In this document: piece by piece, positions 1 to 6,930 of the stretch
Layout: every line of letters begins with the position of its first letter
How positions within the stretch are numbered: the first letter of the stretch is position 1
NCBI GenBank assembly: GCA_027055005.1
Contig: JALUNR010000247.1
Span: 1-18,325, forward strand
From: Campylobacterales bacterium
Lineage (GTDB): Bacteria; Campylobacterota; Campylobacteria; Campylobacterales; QNZT01
Direction: 5' to 3'
DNA length: 18,325 bases
Notes under the pieces: model-generated
What the model was told of the DNA's origin: nothing
What the model saw: only the letters and a program-made list of their open reading frames with translations
The model's database searches: none
Position numbers and translations under genes: made by a program

Positions 1-1305
1 ATATAATCCCTGACTACATTCTGCACCAAGTTTTCCATCTGCATCTATACAGTTTTTTCCAATTATGATTTGTTGATTTGAGTCTAAATATATTGAATCA
101 CTACCTATACTAACCTCATTTTCATCAACACTAATCTCTTCATTATTACCTTCATTAACAGTAGGTGTACCAGCTTGACCTGCTAAATGTGTATCAATAG
201 TTTCTTTATATGTACCATCACATTTAACTTTAAACTCGATAGTTTGATGAGTTGCAAAAGTCCCTGAACCACTTACTTTTTCATTTGATGTTATTGTATA
301 TCCTATCAAATCACTTGCAGACTTAACAGTTATAACACTACTATCAGACTCAGGTTTTGAACCATTATTTTTTATAACAACACCATTCTTATCATTTGGC
401 ATAACTGTAAGTGGTAATTTTGGACTTATTTGTTTAAAATGATAATCATTTGTTAAAAGCAACACAAAACTAGATGAAACACCTGCTTTATTTACATAAT
501 TCAATTCTAAGTCATAGGCATTTTTTACACCTTTTATATCTTTGCTTAAATCATATGTAGTTTCATGCACAACTTGATCTCCATCATCCAAATCTTCTAC
601 AATAGTTACTTTATTACCCTCTTTAAATATATAATATCGTGTTTTATAATGGTCAGTCATATTTGTTGGGTCATCAGACTTTAAAGTGTATCCTGTCATA
701 TGTTCTACATCAATAGTGTTTATCAAATTCTCCCCACTAGAGCCACCTGAACCGCCAGAAGTTCCTCCACCATTAGTAGGTCTTGTTGTAAATTGTTCTT
801 TTAAATGTTTCATAGCATTGTCTGTACTTACCACTTGTATATTTGCATCTGTATTATATAAGTACTCTTCCATATTTAAACTATTCCAGTCAGCTATATC
901 TGCATCTAGTTTAGTAGCTAAAGTTGCATCTATTGCTATACCATTAGATGCATTATGATCTGTATCTAGTGACTGAAAAAGTTGAGCTAATTTTTTTACT
1001 TTTGCACTATCAAAATCAGTTCTAACCACTCCTGCTAAGTCTTGAGGATATATTTTACCATCACTAGGCAAAGTTGAAATACTACCTAGTTGTATTTTTC
1101 CAATAGAAAAAGTTACTGGTAATATTTTACAACTAAACATACCTTGTCCATTTGTTACACCACTTTTTTCTCCACAACTATAACTTGCCCCACTAACAGC
1201 AGAATCTATCAAATATCCAGTGGTAGTGGAATCTCCACCTCCTCCTCCACATCCTACAAAAATAGCAGCTAAAGTAACTAAACTAAACATTATACTTTTT
1301 TTCAT
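1..1305 (-). CDS. Surface lipoprotein, N-terminal part (runs off left edge)
   Basis: The reading frame is open from the ATG at 1305 to the first base, giving 435 codons with no stop, so the C-terminus is missing. The start has a strong ribosome-binding site (AAAGGAG, 6-7 bases upstream). Residues 1-20 form a lipoprotein signal (MKKSIMFSLVTLAAIFVGCG); the Cys is followed by a five-Gly run, and Phe at -3 of the lipobox is slightly unusual. After it comes a domain starting TGYLIDSAVSGASYSCG, then a D-G-K-I-Y-P-Q-D-L-A-G segment, and a stretch with D-T-D-H-N-A-S-N-G that looks like a calcium-loop-type sequence. A Gly/Ser-rich linker (encoded near 730-775) leads to a second, beta-rich part ending in an acidic segment. 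Similar lipoproteins are common in Campylobacterota but have no assigned function. It diverges from the PhnD-type gene and probably shares control with it. Function is not known to me. Confidence 0.85.
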   Translation of the reverse strand, partial: MKKSIMFSLVTLAAIFVGCGGGGGDSTTTGYLIDSAVSGASYSCGEKSGVTNGQGMFSCKILPVTFSIGKIQLGSISTLPSDGKIYPQDLAGVVRTDFDSAKVKKLAQLFQSLDTDHNASNGIAIDATLATKLDADIADWNSLNMEEYLYNTDANIQVVSTDNAMKHLKEQFTTRPTNGGGTSGGSGGSSGENLINTIDVEHMTGYTLKSDDPTNMTDHYKTRYYIFKEGNKVTIVEDLDDGDQVVHETTYDLSKDIKGVKNAYDLELNYVNKAGVSSSFVLLLTNDYHFKQISPKLPLTVMPNDKNGVVIKNNGSKPESDSSVITVKSASDLIGYTITSNEKVSGSGTFATHQTIEFKVKCDGTYKETIDTHLAGQAGTPTVNEGNNEEISVDENEVSIGSDSIYLDSNQQIIIGKNCIDADGKLGAECSQGLY

Positions 1306-1328
1306 CTCATCTCCTTTATATTTATTGA

Positions 1329-1356
1329 ACTGTATCCTACAAATAAGTTATGTCAA
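1329..1356 (-). promoter_or_regulatory. Candidate sigma70 promoter of the lipoprotein gene
   Basis: On the minus strand TTGACA (1356-1351) is followed after 16 bases by TACAGT (1334-1329), a four-of-six match to the -10 consensus. The predicted transcript would start near 1322 and have a leader of about 17 bases containing the AAGGAG site. The -35 box is one of the two repeats described at 1349-1367, so a protein bound there would compete with polymerase. Confidence 0.4.
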
Positions 1357-1367
1357 AAATATGTCAA
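1349..1367. promoter_or_regulatory. Tandem direct repeat TATGTCAA, 11-bp period (candidate OmpR-family operator)
   Basis: TATGTCAA occurs at 1349-1356 and again at 1360-1367, one helical turn apart. The core TGTCA-N6-TGTCA has the same half-site and spacing as the E. coli PhoB box, and 11-bp direct repeats are typical of OmpR/PhoB-family regulators in general. It lies in the divergent region between the lipoprotein and the PhnD-type gene, about 2.2 kb from an OmpR-family regulator gene. That regulator binding here is inference. Confidence 0.5.
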
Positions 1368-1390
1368 GTTATTTTTTTGATAGATTTAGT

Positions 1391-1396
1391 TATAAT
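1391..1396 (+). promoter_or_regulatory. -10 box (TATAAT) of the PhnD-type gene
   Basis: A perfect TATAAT follows a T-rich stretch (1371-1390), the usual Campylobacterota promoter form without a clear -35. Transcription would begin near 1403. That start puts the GTG at 1422, but not the upstream ATGs at 1350 and 1395, inside the message. Confidence 0.5.
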
Positions 1397-1421
1397 GTTT
1401 AAAAGAAATCAAAGGTTAGTA

Positions 1422-2270
1422 GTGAAAAAGATTATTTTGATTATTTTATTTTTTACCTTTTCTTTTGCAGATACAAAAAAGTATATTGATCCTTACACTT
1501 TAGTTTTTGCTTATACTCCAAATGAAAATCCAGCACTTTACAGAAATGTTTGGAAAGACTTTATAAGATATATGGAAAAAGTTACAGGTAAAAATGTGGT
1601 CTTTTTTCCATATCAAACTAATATGGCTGAGATAAAAGCTATGAAAGCTGGAATGCTTCATATAGCAGGTTTTAGTACTGGTAGTGTTCCGATAGCAGTA
1701 AAAAAGGCTGGTTTTGTTCCTCTATATGTCATGGGAAATAGCAAAGGAGAGTATGGCTACAAAATGGAGTTTATCACTTATGAGGGAAGTGGGATAGAGA
1801 GTTTAAAAGATATAAAAGGAAGGACTCTCACCCTAACTGCTCCATCTTCATACTCTGGTTGTAAGTTACCACTTAAGATACTAAAACAAAAGTTAGGTTA
1901 TAAAGAAGGAAAAGATTTTGATGTGGGATACTCAGGACGACATAGCAAATCTATCCTTGGGGTTTCAACTCATAAATTTAAAGTAGCTTCTATCGCTAGT
2001 TCAGTTAAAAATAGAATGATTAAAGAGGGAAGAGTTTTAAAAAATAGTATAAAAGTTATATATAGTTCTAAAAAATATCCAACCACTGGATATGGATATA
2101 TAAATAATTTAGAACCAAAACTCGCCAAAAAAATAGACTATGCTTTTAAAAATTTTAAGTGGATAAAAAGTGATGGAAGCAAAACTTCACTTAAAAAGCA
2201 GTTTTTTTCTCATGATAGATTTATTCCGATAGTTTATAAAAAGGCTTGGAGAGAGATTATAAAACAATAA
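1422..2270 (+). CDS. PhnD-type periplasmic substrate-binding protein
   Basis: A 282-residue protein of the phosphate/phosphite/phosphonate-binding (PhnD, PF12974-like) family. I place the start at GTG 1422: it follows AAAGG by 6 bases, yields a textbook signal peptide (MKKIILIILFFTFSFA, cut before D-T-K-K), and upstream ATGs at 1395 and 1350 overlap or precede the TATAAT box and lack a ribosome-binding site. Family features are the opening F-A-Y-T-P-N strand, an M-K-A-G-M-L-H-I-A-G segment (about 74-83), the S-L-K-D-I-K-G hinge region (127-133) and the S-x-S-G ligand loop, here S-S-Y-S-G-C (142-147). Cys147 is the only cysteine of the mature protein. No permease or ATPase gene is nearby. The gene instead converges on a kinase/regulator pair, overlapping the kinase by 14 bp. 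This fits a sensory accessory role as in AioX or the TtrS sensor domain; the ligand is unknown. Confidence 0.85.
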   Translation: MKKIILIILFFTFSFADTKKYIDPYTLVFAYTPNENPALYRNVWKDFIRYMEKVTGKNVVFFPYQTNMAEIKAMKAGMLHIAGFSTGSVPIAVKKAGFVPLYVMGNSKGEYGYKMEFITYEGSGIESLKDIKGRTLTLTAPSSYSGCKLPLKILKQKLGYKEGKDFDVGYSGRHSKSILGVSTHKFKVASIASSVKNRMIKEGRVLKNSIKVIYSSKKYPTTGYGYINNLEPKLAKKIDYAFKNFKWIKSDGSKTSLKKQFFSHDRFIPIVYKKAWREIIKQ

Positions 2271-3576
2271 TAAATCTAGTTCCTTTTTCTAAACTTTCTA
2301 TATTTATATCCCCTTTTATATGCTTTTGTATAATAATTTTACTCATATAAAGTCCAAGTCCCATAGAGTCTTTTTTAGTACTGAAGTATGGCTCAAAGAT
2401 TTTATTTATATCTTTTTTATCTATGCCTTTACCATTATCCTCAACTGTGATTTTTACTTTTTTATCCTCTTTAAAAAGATAAAGTTTCAACATCCCTTGT
2501 CTATCCATAGAATCAACTGCATTTTTTATAAGATTTATCATCACTTGTAAAAACTCATTTTTATAAAGGTTGAAGTAAATATTTTCTAAATTTAGCTCTA
2601 TATTTATCTCTTTTTTTCGTATGGAGCTTTCTATAAAATTTATAGATTTTTCTATAAGAGTTTTTAAGTTTTCTTGGGATGTTTGAGAAGAAGGGTTATA
2701 AAAAGTTCTAAAATCATCTATAGTTTCAGACATAAATTCTATATTATCTTCCATCTCTTTATATCTTTTATCTAAATCTTTAGGTAAATTTTTCTCAAAT
2801 ATAGAGAATCTCAAAAGAGCTAAGATAGAGGCTATTTTATTGATTGGCTGTCGCCACTGATGAGCTATCATAGGGAGTAGTTCACCTGTTATGGCTTGAC
2901 GAGACTGAAAAATTAACTTGTTATTTGTCTCTCTCAACTCCTTTTCATACTCTTTTAGTTTTTTATTTAATATTATAGATAAATAGAGTGATAAAATAAG
3001 CGATATTATCCAAGATAAAAGTAGCAAGTAAAAATTTGTTTGTACATTTTTTTCCCTTTTTAGTTCACTCTTTTTTCTCTTTTTATCTATATTTTTTTTT
3101 ATAGTAGTTATATCTTTTATGGCTGTAATATACCAATCATATTTTGGAAGATAATCACTATAAGCAATATATTTTTTATCCATATATAATCCTTCTTGAA
3201 CAAAATCAAAAGGTTGTTTTCCTATCTTTAAAAATTTTGGTTTTAGGATTATCTTCGTTTTTGAATTTGTTATAAAAAAAGAGCCATTTTTAAAAGTTTG
3301 ATTTGCTTTTATATATTTTAAAATCACATTTTTATTATTAAAAAAATGAACAAATTGGATAAGATTTTTTACTTTTTCTTTTATTTTACTTCCTTCTATG
3401 TTTAGAAGCATCTTTTCATACTTTTCAGTTTCATTTTGTATATCTTTTTTTTGTGAATAGAAAAAAAACCAATGAGATAAAGCTCCATATAAAAGCAGAG
3501 TTATCAAAGGAAATAGTATGATTAAGGTTGTAAGTCTTTGAGATGAGTTCATCTCTTTTTTTATAAAAAATTTCAC
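2257..3576 (-). CDS. Membrane sensor histidine kinase (Cache-like periplasmic domain)
   Basis: A 439-residue kinase. Two membrane segments (about 15-40 and 181-204) bracket a periplasmic domain of about 140 residues with single-Cache character: an N-terminal helix containing E-K-V-K-N-L-I-Q-F-V-H followed by beta strands ending G-L-Y-M-D-K-K-Y-I-A-Y-S. The kinase core has the phosphoacceptor box M-I-A-H-Q-W-R-Q-P-I-N (His239), N box N-L-I-K-N-A (348-353), G1 box D-N-G-K-G-I (380-385), F box F-E-P-Y-F-S-T (394-400) and G2 box G-L-G-L-Y (406-410), so it looks fully active. The start is a GTG overlapping the TGA of the regulator gene, hence translational coupling; an ATG at codon 9 (3552) is an alternative start. 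The signal is not deducible. The adjacent PhnD-type protein is a plausible periplasmic partner. Confidence 0.9.
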   Translation of the reverse strand: MKFFIKKEMNSSQRLTTLIILFPLITLLLYGALSHWFFFYSQKKDIQNETEKYEKMLLNIEGSKIKEKVKNLIQFVHFFNNKNVILKYIKANQTFKNGSFFITNSKTKIILKPKFLKIGKQPFDFVQEGLYMDKKYIAYSDYLPKYDWYITAIKDITTIKKNIDKKRKKSELKREKNVQTNFYLLLLSWIISLILSLYLSIILNKKLKEYEKELRETNNKLIFQSRQAITGELLPMIAHQWRQPINKIASILALLRFSIFEKNLPKDLDKRYKEMEDNIEFMSETIDDFRTFYNPSSQTSQENLKTLIEKSINFIESSIRKKEINIELNLENIYFNLYKNEFLQVMINLIKNAVDSMDRQGMLKLYLFKEDKKVKITVEDNGKGIDKKDINKIFEPYFSTKKDSMGLGLYMSKIIIQKHIKGDINIESLEKGTRFIIVL

Positions 3577-4232
3577 CGTATATAGTAGCCTATGGAGCTT
3601 TTGTTTTTTATAAAACCAACTGGTAGTTTTTTTCGTAATACTTTTATAAACGACCTTACAGCATTATCACTTGGTATATCATCCTTCCAAAGTTCATAAA
3701 CTTCATCATAAGTTATCATCTTTTTTTTAGCTAAAGTTACTAAAAACTCAAGTTCTTTTTTATTTATAGCTATATCTTGTTTTTTTACTTTTAAAAGATA
3801 ATTTTCTCTATCAAGATATATATCTTTATCCAAAGTTAGAAGATTAGAATCTAAAAAATCGTTGTTTAGAGTTTGTAAAAGTTGATGAATTTTTCTTGAA
3901 GTTAGAGGTTTTACTATGTATTTATCTAATTTTAACTCAACTGATTCTAAAAGATAATCAGTTTTTGTATAAGCCGAGATTACCACTATCGGCAGATTTT
4001 TATGAGTTTTTCTTATTCTTTTTATTAGTTCAATACCATTCATCTTTGGAAGTTCTATATCAACTAAAACAAGATCAATATCATAACTTTTAAATATTTC
4101 ATACCCCTCCTCCCCACTCGGAGCTTTTAAAAAGTTTTTAAAAAAATTACTAAGTAATACAGAGATGTTATCAAGTACATCTATCTCATCTTCAATATAT
4201 AAAGCTGTTTTATCTTTTAGTGCATCATACAT
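3573..4232 (-). CDS. OmpR/PhoB-family response regulator
   Basis: A 219-residue, two-domain regulator. The receiver domain (about 8-122) keeps the acidic pair E14/D15, phosphoacceptor Asp58 (in L-V-L-V-D-I-E-L-P), the switch Ser86 and Lys108 (K-Y-I-V-K-P-L). The C-terminal winged-helix domain (about 130-219) includes N-K-K-E-L-E-F-L, D-N-A-V-R-S-F-I-K-V-L-R-K-K-L (recognition helix) and the wing S-S-I-G-Y-Y-I-R. The ATG at 4232 has AAGGG six to seven bases upstream. It is the first gene of a regulator-kinase operon with an overlapping GTGA junction. Its partner kinase is the next gene. Targets are not shown directly; the 11-bp direct repeats at 1349-1367 are a candidate site. Confidence 0.93.
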   Translation of the reverse strand: MYDALKDKTALYIEDEIDVLDNISVLLSNFFKNFLKAPSGEEGYEIFKSYDIDLVLVDIELPKMNGIELIKRIRKTHKNLPIVVISAYTKTDYLLESVELKLDKYIVKPLTSRKIHQLLQTLNNDFLDSNLLTLDKDIYLDRENYLLKVKKQDIAINKKELEFLVTLAKKKMITYDEVYELWKDDIPSDNAVRSFIKVLRKKLPVGFIKNKSSIGYYIR

Positions 4233-4262
4233 AACTTACCCTTTTTAGGTTGCCTTAGAAAA

Positions 4263-4271
4263 ATTATATCA
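4263..4271 (-). promoter_or_regulatory. Extended -10 promoter (TGATATAAT) of the regulator-kinase operon
   Basis: Read on the minus strand, T6-GATATAAT gives a perfect extended -10 element (TG-N-TATAAT) behind a T run. Transcription would start near 4256 and leave a leader of about 24 bases holding the AAGGG site of the regulator. The same 17-base string occurs before psrA of set 2. Confidence 0.5.
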
Positions 4272-4319
4272 AAAAATGTGTCTATTTTGTGGTTACATAA
4301 ACTATAAAGATTTTTTAGA

Positions 4320-4325
4320 TAAAAT
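4320..4325 (+). promoter_or_regulatory. Candidate -10 box of the mqnP operon
   Basis: TAAAAT preceded by a T-rich stretch (4311-4316) fits a Campylobacterota promoter. The predicted start is near 4332, about 20 bases before the GTG, with AAGGAAA between. It is divergent from the regulator-kinase promoter in the 120-bp spacer. Confidence 0.35.
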
Positions 4326-4352
4326 AATTTAACTTTATATAAGGAAAGTTTA

Positions 4353-5204
4353 GTGAAGTTAAGAAAACTATTATCAGATTTTAATGAACTTGTTATGTTC
4401 AAACACTCTATCTTTTCTCTTCCTTTTATATTTATTGCTATGGTTGTTTCTGCAAATGGTTTTTTTGGATGGAAATTACTTTTCTTAGGAATTTTAGCAG
4501 CAGTTACAGCTAGAAACTTTGCTATGGGATTTAATAGATATGTGGATATAGATATAGACAAAGAAAATCCAAGAACTGCAAATCGACCAAGTGTAGATGG
4601 AAGACTTGATAAAACTCAGATTTTTTGGTTTTTTATTTTAAATGCTTTAGGATTTATTATAGTTGCTGGATTTATAAACTCTCTTGCATTTTGGCTTAGT
4701 TTTCCTATACTTTTAATACTTGGAGGATACTCATTTTTTAAAAGATTTTCACCTTTTGCTCATCTTATTTTGGGTCTTTCTTTGGGACTTGCTCCAATAG
4801 CTGGAGTTGTAGCTGTGGAAGATAAGATAACTATGTGGTCAGTTCTACTTTCACTTGGAGTTATGTTTTGGGTTGGGGGATTTGATCTTTTGTATTCTTT
4901 GCAAGATATAAAATATGATAAAGAAAAAGGGCTTTACTCTATACCATCTATATATGGGAGTAAAGCAACTCTTTTTATTTCAAAAATCTTTCATTCACTT
5001 ACTATTTTATTTTGGTTACTTTTTGTTGTAGAGGCAAATCTTGGATTTTTTGCATATCTTGCCATTTTAGTTAGTAGTATTATTCTTTACAATGAACATA
5101 AAATAGTAAATAAAGATTTTAGAAAAATAGATAAAGCTTTCTTTACTTTAAATGGTTATTTAGGTATAATATTTTTTATTTTTATTCTAATTGATAGGTT
5201 TTAA
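4353..5204 (+). CDS. mqnP: Menaquinone-biosynthesis prenyltransferase MqnP (UbiA family)
   Basis: A 283-residue polytopic membrane protein with about eight to nine hydrophobic segments. Two Asp-rich sites bind the polyprenyl diphosphate through Mg2+: N-R-Y-V-D-I-D-I-D (Asn61, Asp65, Asp69) followed by N-P-R-T-A-N-R-P, and Y-S-L-Q-D-I-K-Y-D (Asp185, Asp189). Size and motifs are those of the UbiA-type enzyme of the futalosine route, which attaches the polyprenyl tail to the dihydroxynaphthoate-type intermediate. Campylobacterota use this route and make menaquinone, so MqnP is likelier than ubiquinone UbiA. The start is GTG at 4353, with AAGGAAA seven bases upstream. It leads a four-gene operon; the next gene begins one base after its stop. 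Its product is the quinone used by the respiratory enzymes encoded on the other strand. Confidence 0.87.
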   Translation: MKLRKLLSDFNELVMFKHSIFSLPFIFIAMVVSANGFFGWKLLFLGILAAVTARNFAMGFNRYVDIDIDKENPRTANRPSVDGRLDKTQIFWFFILNALGFIIVAGFINSLAFWLSFPILLILGGYSFFKRFSPFAHLILGLSLGLAPIAGVVAVEDKITMWSVLLSLGVMFWVGGFDLLYSLQDIKYDKEKGLYSIPSIYGSKATLFISKIFHSLTILFWLLFVVEANLGFFAYLAILVSSIILYNEHKIVNKDFRKIDKAFFTLNGYLGIIFFIFILIDRF

Positions 5205-5205
5205 G

Positions 5206-5730
5206 ATGGAAAATATAAGATTTGTTCCTGCATCATTAGAAATTTTCTATGAAGAAATATATGATTCAAATAAAAAGATATTTCAAGAAGAGTATAATAA
5301 CTTGAGTGAATATGAAAATAATGATATAGAAGAATGGTTAAAAAAAGTAAAAGCAAAGGGTTATGCTCAAGATAGTGATAAAGTTCTGCTCACTCTTTTG
5401 ATTGAACTTCATAAAAAAGTTGATAGGATTGAAAATATCTTAAAGAAAAATGAACAAAAACATATTCAGTTACAACACTCTTCAAGAGTGATAGGTATAA
5501 ATTTTGATTATATTAAGACAAATGATTATGATTTTTTGGAAAAAAAAATTTATTATGCAAGAATTGTTATGCCAACTTTTCCAAAAAGAGAAATTCCTAT
5601 ATTTTTAATAGGAAAAAACTCAAATATAGCAAAAATAAATCTAATTAGCCAAAAAAATCTTGAGGATTGGAACTCATTTATTATGGCAAAAGAAAGAGAA
5701 CAAATAAGAGAGATGAAAAGGGGGTTTTAA
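5206..5730 (+). CDS. Uncharacterised cytoplasmic protein (possibly atypical PilZ-like)
   Basis: A 174-residue protein with no signal peptide or membrane segment. I chose the ATG at 5206, one base after the mqnP stop; an in-frame ATG at 5191 would overlap mqnP. The N-terminal third is acidic and helical. A leucine-rich coiled segment follows (L-L-T-L-L-I-E-L-H-K-K-V-D-R-I-E-N-I-L-K-K, roughly 61-81), then a beta-rich part (Y-Y-A-R-I-V-M-P-T-F-P-K-R-E-I-P) and a charged C-terminal helix R-E-Q-I-R-E-M-K-R-G-F. A helical segment plus a small beta barrel recalls divergent PilZ (c-di-GMP) proteins, but I see no canonical R-x3-R or D-x-S-x2-G motif, so this is a weak suggestion. The stop overlaps the next ATG (TAATG), so the two genes are coupled. 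Confidence 0.75.
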   Translation: MENIRFVPASLEIFYEEIYDSNKKIFQEEYNNLSEYENNDIEEWLKKVKAKGYAQDSDKVLLTLLIELHKKVDRIENILKKNEQKHIQLQHSSRVIGINFDYIKTNDYDFLEKKIYYARIVMPTFPKREIPIFLIGKNSNIAKINLISQKNLEDWNSFIMAKEREQIREMKRGF

Positions 5731-6203
5731 TGATATTGAACTATATAACACTCATAGTAATAGTTGTAGTTTTGGGACTAATATTGGCATTTTTATATAT
5801 AAGAGATAAAGAAATGACAAAAAGTATGATTATTGTACAAGAAAATATAGATGAGCTTAAAAATAAAATAGAAAATTTACATATTAAAGAAAATAATAAT
5901 GATTTTTCCAAAGAGTATAAAGAACTTGATGATAAGATTTATGAAATAGGAGAATCTTTAATAAAGATAGTAAGAAGTCTTAAAAATATGGATACCAAAC
6001 AAAGTATTCACGAAGGAAAAATATCTAAAATAGAAGAACAGTTAAAATTATTTAATCTATCCTCTTCATCAAATTCAAATGAAAATAAAATAATTTCCTT
6101 ATTTAAAGATGGAAAAAGCATCGAAGAAATAGCAAGTGAAGAGAGAATTCCTGTGGGAGAAGTAGAATTAATCATAAAATTAGCTAATTTAAATGTTGAA
6201 TAA
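5730..6203 (+). CDS. Membrane-anchored coiled-coil protein with C-terminal HTH-like motif
   Basis: A 157-residue protein starting at the ATG that overlaps the previous stop (TAATG), with a GGGGG ribosome-binding site. Residues 4-25 are a single membrane segment (L-N-Y-I-T-L-I-V-I-V-V-V-L-G-L-I-L-A-F-L). Then comes a long charged coiled coil (about 28-115), a short Ser/Asn linker, and a C-terminal helix-turn-helix-like block: I-I-S-L-F-K-D-G-K-S-I-E-E-I-A-S-E-E-R-I followed by P-V-G-E-V-E-L-I-I-K-L. That block resembles the end of DUF2802/DUF6115 proteins, often found beside flagellar genes in other bacteria. That resemblance is from memory, not a search. Function unknown; tight coupling to the gene before suggests they act together. 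Confidence 0.75.
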   Translation: MILNYITLIVIVVVLGLILAFLYIRDKEMTKSMIIVQENIDELKNKIENLHIKENNNDFSKEYKELDDKIYEIGESLIKIVRSLKNMDTKQSIHEGKISKIEEQLKLFNLSSSSNSNENKIISLFKDGKSIEEIASEERIPVGEVELIIKLANLNVE

Positions 6204-6906
6204 TATTCACAATAGCTGGAAAGAAATTTTAAAAAAATCGCTCTACTCTTTGGATAAACAATACCTAGATTTTTTAGACACCGATGCAACATACTTTCCA
6301 GATAAAAACAATCTTTTAAATCCTTTTAAAACACTAAGTTTAGATAATACAAAATACATACTATTTGGACAAGATCCATATCCTAGAACTGAAAGTGCAA
6401 TAGGTTATGCTTTTATAGATGCAAAAGTAAAAACTCTTTTTGCATCGGAGTCTGGATTTTCAAAAGAAGTAAATAAAGCTACAAGTTTAAGAAATATTAT
6501 GAAAATGTTACTTCTTTGTGAAGGAGAGTTAAGCAATGATTTTTCAAAAGATGCAATAAAAAAAATAAATCATAAAAAATATATAAACTCTATCATAGAA
6601 CTAAAAAACAACTTTGAGAAAAATGGAGTTTTACTTTTAAACAGTGCTTTAGTTTTTACCAAAAAAGAAGACACCAAATATCATGTTAAGATGTGGAAAA
6701 GTTTTGTAAATACTCTTTTGGAAGAAGTTAAAGATAAAAATATAAAGCTAATCTTATTTGGAAATATTTCTAAAGAGATAGATAAACTCAACTCATCAAA
6801 AAGTTTTGAAAAAGTACAAGTGACTCATCCCTATAATATAAGCTTCATAACTAATAAAAAAGTTTTAGAAGTTTTTTGCCCGATGAAGTTATTAGAAAAA
6901 GGTTAG
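6193..6906 (+). CDS. Divergent family-1-like uracil-DNA glycosylase
   Basis: A 237-residue protein overlapping the previous gene by 11 bp. It keeps the skeleton of family 1 UDG: the water-activating motif I-L-F-G-Q-D-P-Y-P (Gln60, Asp61, Tyr63), the uracil-stacking Phe74 in A-I-G-Y-A-F, the uracil-reading Asn150 in G-V-L-L-L-N-S-A, and the catalytic His212 in T-H-P-Y-N-I-S. Two positions differ from the family norm: the GQDPYH His is Pro64, and the HPSPLS minor-groove loop is HPYNIS. Expected role is removal of uracil from DNA in base-excision repair in the cytoplasm. I leave out the symbol ung because the divergence may mean a second, non-orthologous paralogue. No clear ribosome-binding site is seen; translation may be coupled to the previous gene. 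The stop codon lies inside the following terminator stem. Confidence 0.8.
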   Translation: MLNNIHNSWKEILKKSLYSLDKQYLDFLDTDATYFPDKNNLLNPFKTLSLDNTKYILFGQDPYPRTESAIGYAFIDAKVKTLFASESGFSKEVNKATSLRNIMKMLLLCEGELSNDFSKDAIKKINHKKYINSIIELKNNFEKNGVLLLNSALVFTKKEDTKYHVKMWKSFVNTLLEEVKDKNIKLILFGNISKEIDKLNSSKSFEKVQVTHPYNISFITNKKVLEVFCPMKLLEKG

Positions 6907-6924
6907 ACAAAAGTCTAACCTTTT
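6897..6924. terminator. Bidirectional intrinsic terminator
   Basis: A perfect 12-bp stem (AAAAGGTTAGAC / GTCTAACCTTTT) with a four-base AAAA loop lies between the convergent UDG and three-cysteine genes. On the minus strand it is followed by a T run, so it terminates the psr-side transcript well. On the plus strand the T's form the stem end. The UDG stop codon (6904-6906) is inside the left arm. Confidence 0.85.
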
Positions 6925-6930
6925 AAAAAA

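Noticed and set aside
686..958. Plus-strand frame of 90 codons
   Set aside because: It is the shadow of the lipoprotein gene on the other strand; Pro/Val runs mirror the Gly/Ser linker and no ribosome-binding site is present.
1350..1421. Upstream ATG starts (1350, 1395) for the PhnD-type gene
   Set aside because: They precede or overlap the TATAAT box and lack a ribosome-binding site, and they spoil the signal peptide that begins at the GTG.
4217..4561. Minus-strand frame of 114 codons
   Set aside because: It lies across the regulator-mqnP promoter region and the start of mqnP; no family resemblance and no start signals.
5719..5729. GGGGG run as a phase-variable tract
   Set aside because: Five G's are too few for slippage of the kind seen in Campylobacter contingency loci; the run works as a ribosome-binding site.
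6008..6292. Minus-strand frame of 94 codons
   Set aside because: Complement of the coiled-coil gene and the start of the UDG gene; no signals of its own.
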